This document shows positions 26,026 through 34,297 of a stretch of DNA of 64,000 nucleotides, one piece after another. The first letter of the stretch is position 1. Each line of letters starts with the position of its first letter. Made by a program: the position numbers and the translations under genes. This DNA comes from an uncultured Flavobacteriales bacterium (GTDB lineage: Bacteria > Bacteroidota > Bacteroidia > Flavobacteriales_D > Crocinitomicaceae), in assembly GCA_937876195.1 (NCBI GenBank), contig CALEIK010000023.1:1-64000 (forward strand). Direction: 5' to 3'. The notes under the pieces were generated by a model, which saw nothing but the letters and a program-made list of their open reading frames with translations, did no database searches and was not told the origin of the DNA.

Positions 26026-26823
26026 TTACATTCCTTCAAAAATCTCCACCATTTTCGCTGTAAAGGGCTTAGTGAAATCGTTGTCATCCCAATATCTCAC
26101 ATGGGAACCGATGTACAATCCAGTATTTATTTCGTGATCCGTGACAAGTTCATTGTAGGTATCACTTAACTGTTGCAATGGCCAACCCAAGACATCGTCG
26201 CGATCATAGTAATTATCCCACGTGAATTTCGGGTTTCTTGTCTCAATGGATTTTATCTGATTTTCATCAAGTCCTGAGACAAACAATGGGATATTACAGC
26301 CGATGGTCGCCAAATAACGTAGATTTTTCAAATTATTATCAGCAGTGATTGGGGTGTATTCAAAGACTCCACCACCCTTGTCGCAGTCCCAGATATACGT
26401 TGAAAGAAGGTGACATCCAATAGATGATGCTAGGATAACGAGCTCAGCTTGATCGTAGTTTTCCTTGAGCTTATTTGCTTTTTCAATTTCTTTCTTCAAG
26501 TAGAGATGAATCCGGTGGTATGAACTGTCCTTTCTGCAAGCGTTGTGTTCAAAAGCCACGCCATCACCGAATGCCTCCAAAACCAATCGTCGCAAGCTCA
26601 AAATTCCACCTAGTTTGTTTTCTGCCTCTAGTCGACTGAATAACCTTTTCTGATTGGCATCAATGGATGTAATTGCGAACGGCAATGTTTCCAGCACTGT
26701 ATAGTTCCCCCTCAGTGATGTGTTCTTTGAAAATTTTTCTAGATCCTCTTGAAATTCGTTGGAATAGCCCTTTTTATGTGTACCTATTCCTGGGATTGTG
26801 AGAATAATAATGTGTTTACTCAT
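26026..26823 (-). CDS. Putative alpha/beta hydrolase-like protein
   Basis: 265 aa. The N-terminal strand and oxyanion-type loop read HIIILTIPGIGTHKKGYSNE. A serine-containing turn AELVILASSIGCHLLST follows at residues ~128-143 (Ser in SSIGC rather than the classical GxSxG). A His sits in IGSHVRYWDDNDF near the C-terminus, where the catalytic His of lipase-like folds lies. No signal peptide. The arrangement suggests a lipase-like hydrolase, but the nucleophile elbow is atypical, so activity is uncertain. Confidence 0.65.
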   Translation of the reverse strand: MSKHIIILTIPGIGTHKKGYSNEFQEDLEKFSKNTSLRGNYTVLETLPFAITSIDANQKRLFSRLEAENKLGGILSLRRLVLEAFGDGVAFEHNACRKDSSYHRIHLYLKKEIEKANKLKENYDQAELVILASSIGCHLLSTYIWDCDKGGGVFEYTPITADNNLKNLRYLATIGCNIPLFVSGLDENQIKSIETRNPKFTWDNYYDRDDVLGWPLQQLSDTYNELVTDHEINTGLYIGSHVRYWDDNDFTKPFTAKMVEIFEGM

Positions 26824-26909
26824 GATTGTAGTTATAAAGTTAGAAACCTGTTAACCCCTAAAATAACTACAAAAAAAATAATTGTACAACCAATTGGCTA
26901 GAAAATTAC

Positions 26910-27833
26910 TTAGAGCACTGGGAAGCAAACATCTGAACGCAATTCTTTTTCCGGCGTATCCTTTGGCGAGTTTAAATACACTTCAAATGGATCTATTCGT
27001 TTGTTTTTCTTGAATTTTTTCGCACGTTCTCTACTGAACTGTGCGCTCCAAGCGTTTCCGATATGACGGTAGGGGCCTTCGTGCTCTACTCTATAAACTT
27101 TTGTCGTAGGAATCGTCCCCAGAACAATGTTTTCGGGCAAATCCTCAGGTACTTTCGAAACTGGAAGAGCTGCAGAGTACGTTACACTATTTTTAACTGG
27201 ATTCCATTTGTGATAGATCGATACAGCTTCTGCGGACATCAAGTCGCGTTTATCCTCCATGAATTTCATCAGTTGCTCAAAATCATTCTGCATCGTTTCA
27301 CCGAGATCATCAATGGTACAAGTTGTTTTAATTGCAATGTATTCACAGCCTTTGTATTCAGAAACTCCCGGAAAATTAAGCTTAGAAGGCACTTCTCCTT
27401 CTTCGATGTAATCCTTTAACATGCTCAAACCACGCTCAAAATCCATTCCGATGTAGGTCGACATCATTTTCTTCATAAAGAACATAAAAAACGGAAGACT
27501 GCTATCCATGATCCAATGCATGCATGTGTAATCGCCCTCCTTCTCTAGGGTTAAAGTGATCTTTGCTTTTGATTTCCAAGGCTTTAAAAATGTCAAATCA
27601 ATATCAATCTGTTTGTTGGATTTTTCTGAAGTGATTTTCATGTTACCAGCTCCAACCAAATCACCGGACCATTCGTAATATTTCCCATCGTCTGAAACAT
27701 TCACTGTCACATCTTTTTCCACAATTAACCAAGGTGACCAAGCACTCCAGTGATTGAAATCAGTCAAGACGGCATATACATCCTTAGGAGCTTTGCGGAT
27801 TAAAATCGACTTGTCTACGTGCATTTTTGGCAT
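26910..27833 (-). CDS. SRPBCC plus GyrI-like effector-binding protein
   Basis: 307 aa in two domains. Residues 1-150 are an SRPBCC/polyketide-cyclase-like fold (KSILIRKAPKDVYAVLTDF, then WSAWSPWL and YYEWSGDLVGAGNMKI). Residues ~165-305 are a GyrI-like/AraC effector-binding domain (YKGCEYIAIKTTCTIDDL, ending EVYLNSPKDTPEKELRSDVC). This two-domain arrangement is common in Bacteroidota and is thought to bind small hydrophobic ligands. No DNA-binding domain is present. It is divergent from the DUF1853 gene. Confidence 0.9.
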   Translation of the reverse strand: MPKMHVDKSILIRKAPKDVYAVLTDFNHWSAWSPWLIVEKDVTVNVSDDGKYYEWSGDLVGAGNMKITSEKSNKQIDIDLTFLKPWKSKAKITLTLEKEGDYTCMHWIMDSSLPFFMFFMKKMMSTYIGMDFERGLSMLKDYIEEGEVPSKLNFPGVSEYKGCEYIAIKTTCTIDDLGETMQNDFEQLMKFMEDKRDLMSAEAVSIYHKWNPVKNSVTYSAALPVSKVPEDLPENIVLGTIPTTKVYRVEHEGPYRHIGNAWSAQFSRERAKKFKKNKRIDPFEVYLNSPKDTPEKELRSDVCFPVL

Positions 27834-27924
27834 AATACTAACTGTTTAATTTGAACAACTAAAATTACAATAATATTCAAAGATTCAAGCGCTCCTCTAT
27901 TCAAAAATTCAAATATTCAAAAAT

Positions 27925-28815
27925 TTGCACGTGACTTTACTTTCGAATTTTCGAATCTTGGAATCCACTTCCATGTCGTTAATTCGTATATTCACCAAAC
28001 AAATGAGCACGATAAGATCCATACAACAATTGCAATTTGAAGGTTTTCTAAGAACGCCTGAACTTTGGAGTGATACATCCATTTTTGAATTGGAACAGTT
28101 GAAATTCAACTCGATACACTCCAGTCCCAAGAAGCAATTTCCCGAAATGCGCTTGGGAATGTTGGTGGAACAATTCGTTATCGAGGCAATCAGCCAAGCC
28201 CCATCAAATGAAATCATCGCGCGAAACGTGCAGGTGATTGAGGATAAAACCACCCTTGGAGAACTTGACGCATTGTTGAAATTAAACAATGAACTCATCC
28301 ATCTCGAAATTGTCTACAAGTTTTATTTATTTGATCCGAAATTGAGTAAAAATGAACTGGAATGCTGGATAGGTCCTAACCGAAGAGATTCTCTGGTTGA
28401 AAAATTGACCAAACTCAAAGAAAAACAATGCCCTCTTCTATATCACCCGAAAACGAGAGAAATCCTGAATGATTTAGGTTATTCATCCGAGCAATTTCAA
28501 CAAAAAGTGCATTTTAAAGCACAACTATTCATTCCGTATGATTCGAAAAACAAGAAATACGAAGTGGTGAACAACGATTGCATTGAAGGAGTTTACTTTT
28601 CACGAGATCAGCTGAATGGATTAAAAAACCACCAATTTTACATTCCTACTAAACTCGACTGGCTGACAGTTCCACATCACGATGTCGACTGGATTGATTT
28701 TAATCAGTTTGAAATGCGAGTACTTGAATTATTGGACAATAAAATGTCACCTATGTGCTGGTCGAAAAGTGATACAGGGGAATTGAAAAAGTTTTTTGTG
28801 ACCTTCTGGGAGTAA
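27925..28815 (+). CDS. DUF1853 family protein
   Basis: 296 aa. It shows the DUF1853 layout: LRTPELWSDTSIFE, RLGMLVEQFVIEAI, then LGELDALLKLNNELIHLEIV with conserved acidic and hydrophobic strands, and FIPYDSKNKKYEVVNNDC followed by CIEGVYF. The Glu/Asp-x-Lys-like pattern in the middle (LDALLKL with HLEIVYK) resembles a PD-(D/E)xK nuclease core, as suggested for this family, though this is inference. The first ~27 residues may be non-native; ATG codons at 27973 and 28006 are alternatives. Stop is directly followed by the convergent gene. Confidence 0.8.
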   Translation: MHVTLLSNFRILESTSMSLIRIFTKQMSTIRSIQQLQFEGFLRTPELWSDTSIFELEQLKFNSIHSSPKKQFPEMRLGMLVEQFVIEAISQAPSNEIIARNVQVIEDKTTLGELDALLKLNNELIHLEIVYKFYLFDPKLSKNELECWIGPNRRDSLVEKLTKLKEKQCPLLYHPKTREILNDLGYSSEQFQQKVHFKAQLFIPYDSKNKKYEVVNNDCIEGVYFSRDQLNGLKNHQFYIPTKLDWLTVPHHDVDWIDFNQFEMRVLELLDNKMSPMCWSKSDTGELKKFFVTFWE

Positions 28816-28816
28816 T

Positions 28817-29557
28817 TTAATCTTCTTCACTATTATTTTCTCTTGTGCGATTTTTCACCTTCATCCATTGGTAATGATCGAATTTATCTTGAATAAAGGT
28901 AATCAACTCCATTTCTGTCGCTGTTTTCAAAAATGTCTCATCCATGTTGAGGAAATAGATAAACTCATCAAATTCACTATCCGTCAACTCAATTACTTCA
29001 TACGCTACATATAGTCTCAACAGTTCTTTCAGTACATCCCGCTGACTGTCCAAATGTTCTTGTTCAGCCACCCAGCGCTTCGCTTTTTCCTTTTTCGAGA
29101 AAGCTTGGTACAATGCTGTAATAGGACTTTGAAGGACTTCAATTCCCGTCACCATCCGTGTTTCGCGCAACGCTAGTGATTGTCGCTCTTCCTTAATTTG
29201 TTCCAGCGATTTTAGCGGACGAACTACAACTTCCGAAACATCTTGTACATGATTTTCAATGACGTATCTTCCAACGTGGCGACATTCACTATCTGCATTT
29301 ATCACAACATGAATGAGTGGATATCCGCGTACGGATAGGGAAATCGTATCACCATCGGAAGCGTAGACTGAAAAAGTACCGTTGGGCTGACCAAAAACGC
29401 CTTTGCCAGAACTGCGATTGACAATCATCAAGTTGTAAAAGGATTGAGGACGTAAAGTATCAACCACTTTTCCTGTGAATAATACATTATCGCACTGCTG
29501 AGAATAAGCAGAAGAGCAGGTAGTCGCAACGAGTAATATGAAGATGATTCTTTTCAA
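28817..29557 (-). CDS. Exported protein with carboxypeptidase-regulatory-like domain
   Basis: 246 aa. The signal peptide reads KRIIFILLVATTCSSAYSQ. Residues ~25-95 form a beta-sandwich (LFTGKVVDTLRPQSFYNLMI, then GQPNGTFSVYASDGDTISLS) like the CarboxypepD_reg modules at the start of many Bacteroidota envelope proteins. The C-terminal ~100 residues are charged helices (KEKAKRWVAEQEHLDSQRD, then EFDEFIYFLNMDETFL). Probably periplasmic. Function unknown; convergent with the DUF1853 gene. Confidence 0.8.
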   Translation of the reverse strand: MKRIIFILLVATTCSSAYSQQCDNVLFTGKVVDTLRPQSFYNLMIVNRSSGKGVFGQPNGTFSVYASDGDTISLSVRGYPLIHVVINADSECRHVGRYVIENHVQDVSEVVVRPLKSLEQIKEERQSLALRETRMVTGIEVLQSPITALYQAFSKKEKAKRWVAEQEHLDSQRDVLKELLRLYVAYEVIELTDSEFDEFIYFLNMDETFLKTATEMELITFIQDKFDHYQWMKVKNRTRENNSEED

Positions 29558-29641
29558 CGGTGACGAAATTACAAAAATAGTGCCTTATCCTTTAAGATGA
29601 ATTGAGAACATTTGTTAATTCACATTGATTACATTTGTAAT

Positions 29642-29697
29642 TTACTTTTGTGAATTGGTAAATAAACAATAGTTTACATAAATAAGTAGTAATTTTG
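29642..29697 (+). promoter_or_regulatory. Promoter/operator region upstream of mnmA, matching the XRE promoter
   Basis: The sequence contains TTACTTTTGT (29642-29651) and, after an 8-base insert, AAATAAACAATAGTTTACA (29660-29678). Both blocks occur in the same order upstream of the XRE gene on the opposite strand. TACTTTTG (29643-29650) and TAATTTTG (29690-29697) each fit the Bacteroidota -7 consensus TAnnTTTG. The clear inference is that the XRE protein recognises both sites. Confidence 0.5.
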
Positions 29698-29720
29698 CGC
29701 TATGAAATAAGCCATAAATT

Positions 29721-29755
29721 AAAACAGTCACCGATCCAAATGGCTGTTTTTACAT
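29721..29755 (+). promoter_or_regulatory. Leader hairpin with T-tract before mnmA (attenuator-like)
   Basis: AAAACAGTCA (29721-29730) pairs with TGGCTGTTTT (29741-29750) with one G-U, around a 10-base loop, and the stem runs into five Ts. A 19-codon frame (29740-29799) begins inside the right arm and ends with TGA overlapping the mnmA ATG. This arrangement looks like an attenuator or a leader-peptide-coupled start. Confidence 0.4.
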
Positions 29756-29795
29756 GGCGATTCCATATGACAACTAAAAAACAAATTATGGACAT

Positions 29796-30974
29796 ATGAC
29801 ACGTGTAGTAGTTGGATTATCAGGCGGAGTTGACTCCAGTGTTACCGCATTACTCCTTAAACAACAAGGATGTGAGGTAATTGGGATGTTTATGCGCAAT
29901 TGGCACGACGAAACCGTTACCATTTCCGATGATTGTCCTTGGATAGACGATTCAAATGACGCGCTACTGATTGCACAACAGCTAGATATCCCTTTTCAAG
30001 TCATTGATTTAAGCGCAGAATACAAGGAGCGTATTGTTGATTATATGTTCAATGAATACCAGCGTGGCAGAACTCCAAATCCAGATGTACTCTGCAATAG
30101 AGAGATTAAATTCGACGTGTTCTTAAAGGCTGCAATGGAGTTAGGAGCTGATTACGTTGCTACTGGGCACTATTGCCGTAGAGTCGAGCATTCAGACGGT
30201 AGTTTCGGCTTGCTAGCGGGGAAAGATCCGAGTAAGGATCAATCGTATTTCCTTTGTCAGTTGAATCAAGAGCAACTATCTAAAGCCTTGTTTCCTATTG
30301 GTGAGTTGTTGAAATCAGAAGTACGCGCAATTGCTGAGGAAAATGGATTACATACAGCAGACAAGAAGGACTCGCAAGGATTATGTTTTGTAGGGAAAAT
30401 AAGCCTTCCACAGTTCTTACAACAGAAATTAGAGCCGATTCAAGGAGATATTATAGAGCTTCCAACAACGCTACAACAGTACGTTGACTATGCTTCACTA
30501 ATTCCAGAACCAGAAAACGTCGTTGAATTAGCGAAACCCTTTGATTACACCCGTGAAATGGGTAAAAAGGTAGCGGAACACCAGGGTGCTCATTATTACA
30601 CCATAGGCCAGCGCAGAGGACTGCATATCGGTGGACGACCAGAACCGTCGTTTGTGATTGGATTAGACGTCGAAGAGAATATCGTGTACTCTGGGCAAAC
30701 AGACGAGCATCCAGGACTGAATAGATACGCACTAAAAATTGAATTGAATGATTTACGCTTTGTCTCTAGCCGATTATTAATCAATGATTTAGATAAGTCT
30801 AATTATAGTATTAGAATAAGGTATCGACAAGCACTGCAAGAAGGAAGTGTGTACGTGAAGTCGGATGGTGTGTACATTCTATTTAAGGAAATGCAGCGGG
30901 GCATCACTCCAGGGCAGTTCGCAGCGCTCTATGACGGCGAAGAATTGGTTGCTAGCGGAGTCATTGCTCATTAA
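29796..30974 (+). CDS. mnmA: tRNA-specific 2-thiouridylase MnmA
   Basis: 392 aa. The PP-loop ATP site is VVVGLSGGVDSSVTALLLKQ. The two catalytic cysteines are in NPDVLCNREIKFDVF (nucleophile) and DSQGLCFVGKISL. Substrate-tRNA recognition segments such as YYTIGQRRGLHIGG are present. MnmA adds sulfur to C2 of U34 in tRNA Lys, Glu and Gln. It starts at ATG 29796, overlapping the stop of a short leader frame. It is convergent with the XRE gene (stops overlap by four bases). Confidence 0.95.
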   Translation: MTRVVVGLSGGVDSSVTALLLKQQGCEVIGMFMRNWHDETVTISDDCPWIDDSNDALLIAQQLDIPFQVIDLSAEYKERIVDYMFNEYQRGRTPNPDVLCNREIKFDVFLKAAMELGADYVATGHYCRRVEHSDGSFGLLAGKDPSKDQSYFLCQLNQEQLSKALFPIGELLKSEVRAIAEENGLHTADKKDSQGLCFVGKISLPQFLQQKLEPIQGDIIELPTTLQQYVDYASLIPEPENVVELAKPFDYTREMGKKVAEHQGAHYYTIGQRRGLHIGGRPEPSFVIGLDVEENIVYSGQTDEHPGLNRYALKIELNDLRFVSSRLLINDLDKSNYSIRIRYRQALQEGSVYVKSDGVYILFKEMQRGITPGQFAALYDGEELVASGVIAH

Positions 30975-31324
30975 GGCATGTAGGACTTAAAAGTTCCGTC
31001 CATATAGAACAATACGATTCGTTCTATTTCTTTTGAATCATAAGAATGTTTAGTTTCTACAGTTGGCTCTGGATCTATTGTTGCTTTGGCTTTCGTCGTT
31101 GTTTCCTCAAACTCCCCTTCGCGTGTCACACCAGTAATTAGCCACGATGCATTGACATTGGGATAGTGATTAATGATTTTCGATAAGAAATCGAGACTGG
31201 GCTTGTTTCTTCCACTGATTACATGCGATAAACTCGAACGTTGAATACCGATCTTATCTGCAAATGACGACGGTGATTCATTGTTGGCTTTGATGATTAA
31301 CTGGATGCGTTCTGAGATTAACAT
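30971..31324 (-). CDS. XRE-family helix-turn-helix regulator
   Basis: 117 aa. The N-terminal domain has the lambda-repressor-like turn SPSSFADKIGIQRSSLSHVI with SGRNKPSLDFLSKII. A second part (NASWLITGVTREGEFEETT) is typical of short XRE regulators that bind DNA as dimers. The C-terminal ~30 residues are polar and probably flexible. Its own promoter contains a palindrome overlapping the -7 box and reaching the start codon, so it is probably autoregulated. Confidence 0.88.
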   Translation of the reverse strand: MLISERIQLIIKANNESPSSFADKIGIQRSSLSHVISGRNKPSLDFLSKIINHYPNVNASWLITGVTREGEFEETTTKAKATIDPEPTVETKHSYDSKEIERIVLFYMDGTFKSYMP

Positions 31325-31378
31325 TTGTAAACTATTGATTTATTTACAAAAGTAATCATAATTTACATTTTACACAAA
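31324..31378 (-). promoter_or_regulatory. Promoter and operator of the XRE gene
   Basis: On the minus strand TTTG (31375-31378) and TACTTTTG (31347-31354) are separated by 20 bases, a good match to the Bacteroidota -33/-7 promoter. TTTGTAAA (31324-31331) and TTTACAAA (31343-31350) form an inverted repeat overlapping the -7 box and the start codon, as an autoregulatory operator would. Confidence 0.55.
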
Positions 31379-31409
31379 CAAAAAAGTCGCTCACCAAACG
31401 ATGAACGAC
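31379..31409 (-). terminator. Intrinsic terminator downstream of a small gene
   Basis: Read on the minus strand, GTCGTTCA pairs with TGAGCGAC (7 of 8) and the stem is followed by a run of T. It lies downstream of the 63-residue frame at 31434-31625 and supports that frame as a real gene. Confidence 0.6.
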
Positions 31410-31433
31410 CTTATATAAGTTCTTTTTTACTGA

Positions 31434-31625
31434 CTAATTCAGTAGAAACTGAGAATTGGATTTATTGTCTTGTTGACCGTTACCCCCTCTTCTAACCAGA
31501 TCCATTAAAGAAGCAACTTGAAATATCGAAAGTGTACTGTTCGACCCTTGCGCTTTATGTTGCGACAATTTGAATTGTGCTGATTTAATTTTATTCTCAA
31601 TCATATCTATAAATATTGGTTGCAT
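31434..31625 (-). CDS. Small hypothetical protein (63 aa)
   Basis: 63 aa starting MQPIFIDMIENKIKSAQF, with a helical amphipathic first half and a polar Gly/Asn/Gln-rich end (GGNGQQDNKSNS). It has no signal peptide or recognised domain. A hairpin with T-tract lies 25 bp past its stop on the same strand. It may be a small stand-alone protein. Confidence 0.5.
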   Translation of the reverse strand: MQPIFIDMIENKIKSAQFKLSQHKAQGSNSTLSIFQVASLMDLVRRGGNGQQDNKSNSQFLLN

Positions 31626-31824
31626 AGCTGTTTAAATAATAATTACAGCCATATTTACGGCAAGTGCTTTCAGAATGTTACAAAATTTGATAAAAATTTA
31701 ATGTTGTGAACGAGTGTGGCAAAAAAAGACTTAAAGCGTGAATATTTAATTGACTGTTGTACAGTAGATTAATTTATTATTTAGAAATGTAATTAGAAAA
31801 CTTTTTTTGAGACTTAAAGATAAA

Positions 31825-31989
31825 AAGATTCAAGATTTTAAGACTCGTTCTTATGAAGCGTCCTAACTTCACTTTTAGAAACTCATCCTAAGACTGATTT
31901 GCTGAGCTTCGGACATTGAGCGAAGTCGAAATGCCCGATGCGAGATGTCAAATCTAAGAAGAATTAAGTCTTAAAATCTTGAATCTTAC
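31825..31989. repeat. Inverted-repeat element with perfect 21-bp termini
   Basis: The first 21 bases (31825-31845, starting AAGATTCAAGATTT) and the last 21 (31969-31989) are exact reverse complements. The interior has GAGCTTCGGACATTGAGCG, a motif common in Flavobacteria intergenic regions (family knowledge). No gene crosses it. It resembles a MITE-like element and can also act as a hairpin terminator. Confidence 0.6.
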
Positions 31990-32001
31990 AGTCTTTAACG
32001 T

Positions 32002-32220
32002 CTATTTTCGAATCAACGGATAAATCAAATTTTCCAGTCCATTCACTTTCAACTCCAACACCAATTCCAATTGTCGGCCTAGCTTTCCAGCGGGAAATCC
32101 TTTGTTCTTGTACCAAACGAGATAGAATTCGGGTAAATGAATCAAATACTTGCCCTGATGTTTTCCAAAAGGCATGCGTGCATTTGCTAGTTCAACGAGT
32201 TCGTGCTGTGAATTGCTCAC
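32002..32220 (-). CDS. DUF3820 family protein
   Basis: 72 aa. MPFGKHQGKYLIHLPEFYLV, then WYKNKGFPAGKLGRQLEL are the characteristic segments of DUF3820 proteins. It lies two bases after the pepD stop on the same strand, so it is co-transcribed with it. Function unknown in the family. Confidence 0.85.
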   Translation of the reverse strand: MSNSQHELVELANARMPFGKHQGKYLIHLPEFYLVWYKNKGFPAGKLGRQLELVLELKVNGLENLIYPLIRK

Positions 32221-32222
32221 CT

Positions 32223-33680
32223 CTACCCTCTTTTTGGGATTCTTTCTAAAGCTTGCAAGTAATAACCCCAGAATTTTTGAACAGAAGAAATTTGTACTTT
32301 TTCGTCAGGAGAATGCGCAGCACGAATGTTCGGTCCGAAAGAGATCATGTCGACTTTAGGTAAATGCTTCAACAGAATTCCACATTCCAGTCCTGCGTGA
32401 CAGGCTTTGATTTGTGGTTCTTCGTTGTAGCGTTCTCTGTACAAATCCGCCATTAATTGTAAAATCTCCGAATCTGGTTTTGGTTGCCATCCTGGGTAGT
32501 CGCCACCTTGAACAACTTCACAACCGCCTAATTCAAATGTTGCACGAATGGTATTGGCAACATCGTCTTTTGTACTTTCTACGCTTGAACGCTGCAGTGA
32601 TTGTGTAGTGAATTCTCCTTTATCCAAAACAACACGTGCTAAACTGGAAGACGTTTCAACCAATCCTTCAATATCTGGACTCATTCTGAAAACGCCGTTA
32701 TGCACCGCTTGAAGAACATTCAAAATCATCACTTTATCCTTCGATGAAACTGCTTTCTCAGTCGAAAGTGTTGGCGTTAATGAACATTTTAGGTTTGCTT
32801 CAATGGTTTGCAGCTCCGTTTTAATTGTGGTGGCAATCGTATGAAATTCAATTTCAAGCTGTCCTTCAAAGTCATGATCCACAGCAATAATCGCTGTTGC
32901 TTCACGTGGAATTGCATTACGCAAACTTCCTCCATCGATTTGAATTAACTGAAAATCGCGAAGAGCGTGAATGTGCGCCAATATTCGCGTTAGAATTTTA
33001 TTGGCATTGCCTCTACCCTTGTCAATGTCCATTCCTGAATGTCCACCAAGTAGACCATTCACCGAAATTTTAAACGTTGCGAAGTCTTCTTCAATTGGAA
33101 CTAATGTACACGAATATGTTGTATTCGTATCAATTCCACCGGCACAGCCAATCGACAATTCATCGTCGTCTTCTGTGTCCAAATTCAATAAAATCTCCCC
33201 GGAAAAATTTGATGGATCAAGTTTCATTGCTCCTGTCATTCCCGTTTCTTCATCAATGGTGAACATTGCTTCAAGCGCTGGATGTGAAATATCATTTGAT
33301 GACAAAACGGCCATGATTGCCGCAACTCCAATTCCATTGTCTGCTCCAAGTGTTGTTCCATTTGCTTTGACCCAATCACCATCGACAATCATCTCAATTC
33401 CTTGCGCATCAAAATCAAATTCCGTCGCTGCATTTTTTTGATGCACCATGTCCAAATGCGATTGCAGGATTACGGTCTTGCGATCTTCCATTCCTGCAGT
33501 TGCTGGTTTTTTGATGATGACGTTACCAATTGCATCTTTCGTGGTCTCCAATCCAAGTCCCTTTCCGAAATCCAACATAAATTGAATCACGCGTTCTTCT
33601 TTCTTCGATGGACGTGGTACTGCATTCAAATCTGCAAAATGATTCCACAATGCTTTTGGTTCTAAATTTCTTATTGACAT
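32223..33680 (-). CDS. pepD: Aminoacyl-histidine dipeptidase PepD
   Basis: 485 aa. M20-family metallopeptidase. Metal-binding residues are visible in ILQSHLDMVHQK (His, Asp), GTTLGADNGIGVAA (Asp) and FTIDEETGMTGAM (the Glu pair). A lid domain lies between ~190 and 390. The C-terminal part has KACHAGLECGILLKHLP, with a further metal-site His. E. coli PepD hydrolyses Xaa-His dipeptides such as carnosine in the cytoplasm. Start chosen at 33680 (MSIRNLEPKALWNHF). Confidence 0.92.
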   Translation of the reverse strand: MSIRNLEPKALWNHFADLNAVPRPSKKEERVIQFMLDFGKGLGLETTKDAIGNVIIKKPATAGMEDRKTVILQSHLDMVHQKNAATEFDFDAQGIEMIVDGDWVKANGTTLGADNGIGVAAIMAVLSSNDISHPALEAMFTIDEETGMTGAMKLDPSNFSGEILLNLDTEDDDELSIGCAGGIDTNTTYSCTLVPIEEDFATFKISVNGLLGGHSGMDIDKGRGNANKILTRILAHIHALRDFQLIQIDGGSLRNAIPREATAIIAVDHDFEGQLEIEFHTIATTIKTELQTIEANLKCSLTPTLSTEKAVSSKDKVMILNVLQAVHNGVFRMSPDIEGLVETSSSLARVVLDKGEFTTQSLQRSSVESTKDDVANTIRATFELGGCEVVQGGDYPGWQPKPDSEILQLMADLYRERYNEEPQIKACHAGLECGILLKHLPKVDMISFGPNIRAAHSPDEKVQISSVQKFWGYYLQALERIPKRG

Positions 33681-33901
33681 TTTAAAAAGTAAATGAGTTG
33701 AAAATTATTTTTTCGCATTAAACTGAATGATGCGTTCAATGTACAATTTCTCCACCTTTGCTCTCGCCCAAGGAGTTTTTCTCAAAAAAACCAAACTGCT
33801 CTTCATGCTTGGATCCTTCAAAAAACAATGGTTCAACTCTAATTAGTGACTGATAATAAATAATTTTTAGTCTGTATTTATTTAAACAATCAAATTATTG
33901 C

Positions 33902-34063
33902 ATGAATATAGACAAAAAAACAATTATTGAACGGGAAATAAATCGTAGAATTGAGGAACACAAAGAAGATGGACAACTTGTGAAAATTCTTAAGATTATT
34001 GAGGGAGCTTATGTGACTATTTTTTGTTCAGACCAGACATTAAAAACTGAGTCATCTGAATAA
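33902..34063 (+). CDS. Small IS-internal protein (53 aa), possible
   Basis: ATG at 33902, stop at 34063. Charged helical peptide (IIEREINRRIEEHKEDGQL) that ends with an overlap of 47 bp with the IS-internal gene on the other strand. It may be part of the element's passenger region or a chance frame. No known domain. Confidence 0.35.
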   Translation: MNIDKKTIIEREINRRIEEHKEDGQLVKILKIIEGAYVTIFCSDQTLKTESSE

Positions 34064-34268
34064 TATTCTCTTTGTTCATTACAAACCCCAGCTTGTGGAA
34101 ACCAGAAAGTACATCTCCAATTGTTTCTGGGTAACTTAACTTTCTTTCATGGTCAAGTTCATCAAATATAGATTTTTGCAACAATTTTTGAGCAAATTGG
34201 GTGAATTCATTTTGGTTATAATGTTCAACCAATTGATTAATTTCTTCATCAGATAATTTCATGTGCAA
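34017..34268 (-). CDS. IS-internal passenger protein (83 aa)
   Basis: 83 aa, MKLSDEEINQLVEHYNQ, helical and acidic with SYPETIGDVLSGFHKLGF. It lies 29 bp downstream of the transposase stop on the same strand, inside the terminal repeats, so it moves with the element. Some IS1595 relatives carry passenger genes (family knowledge). No function assigned. Confidence 0.6.
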   Translation of the reverse strand: MHMKLSDEEINQLVEHYNQNEFTQFAQKLLQKSIFDELDHERKLSYPETIGDVLSGFHKLGFVMNKENIIQMTQFLMSGLNKK

Positions 34269-34297
34269 ATATAACTGATAATTGTGCTTCAGAAATT

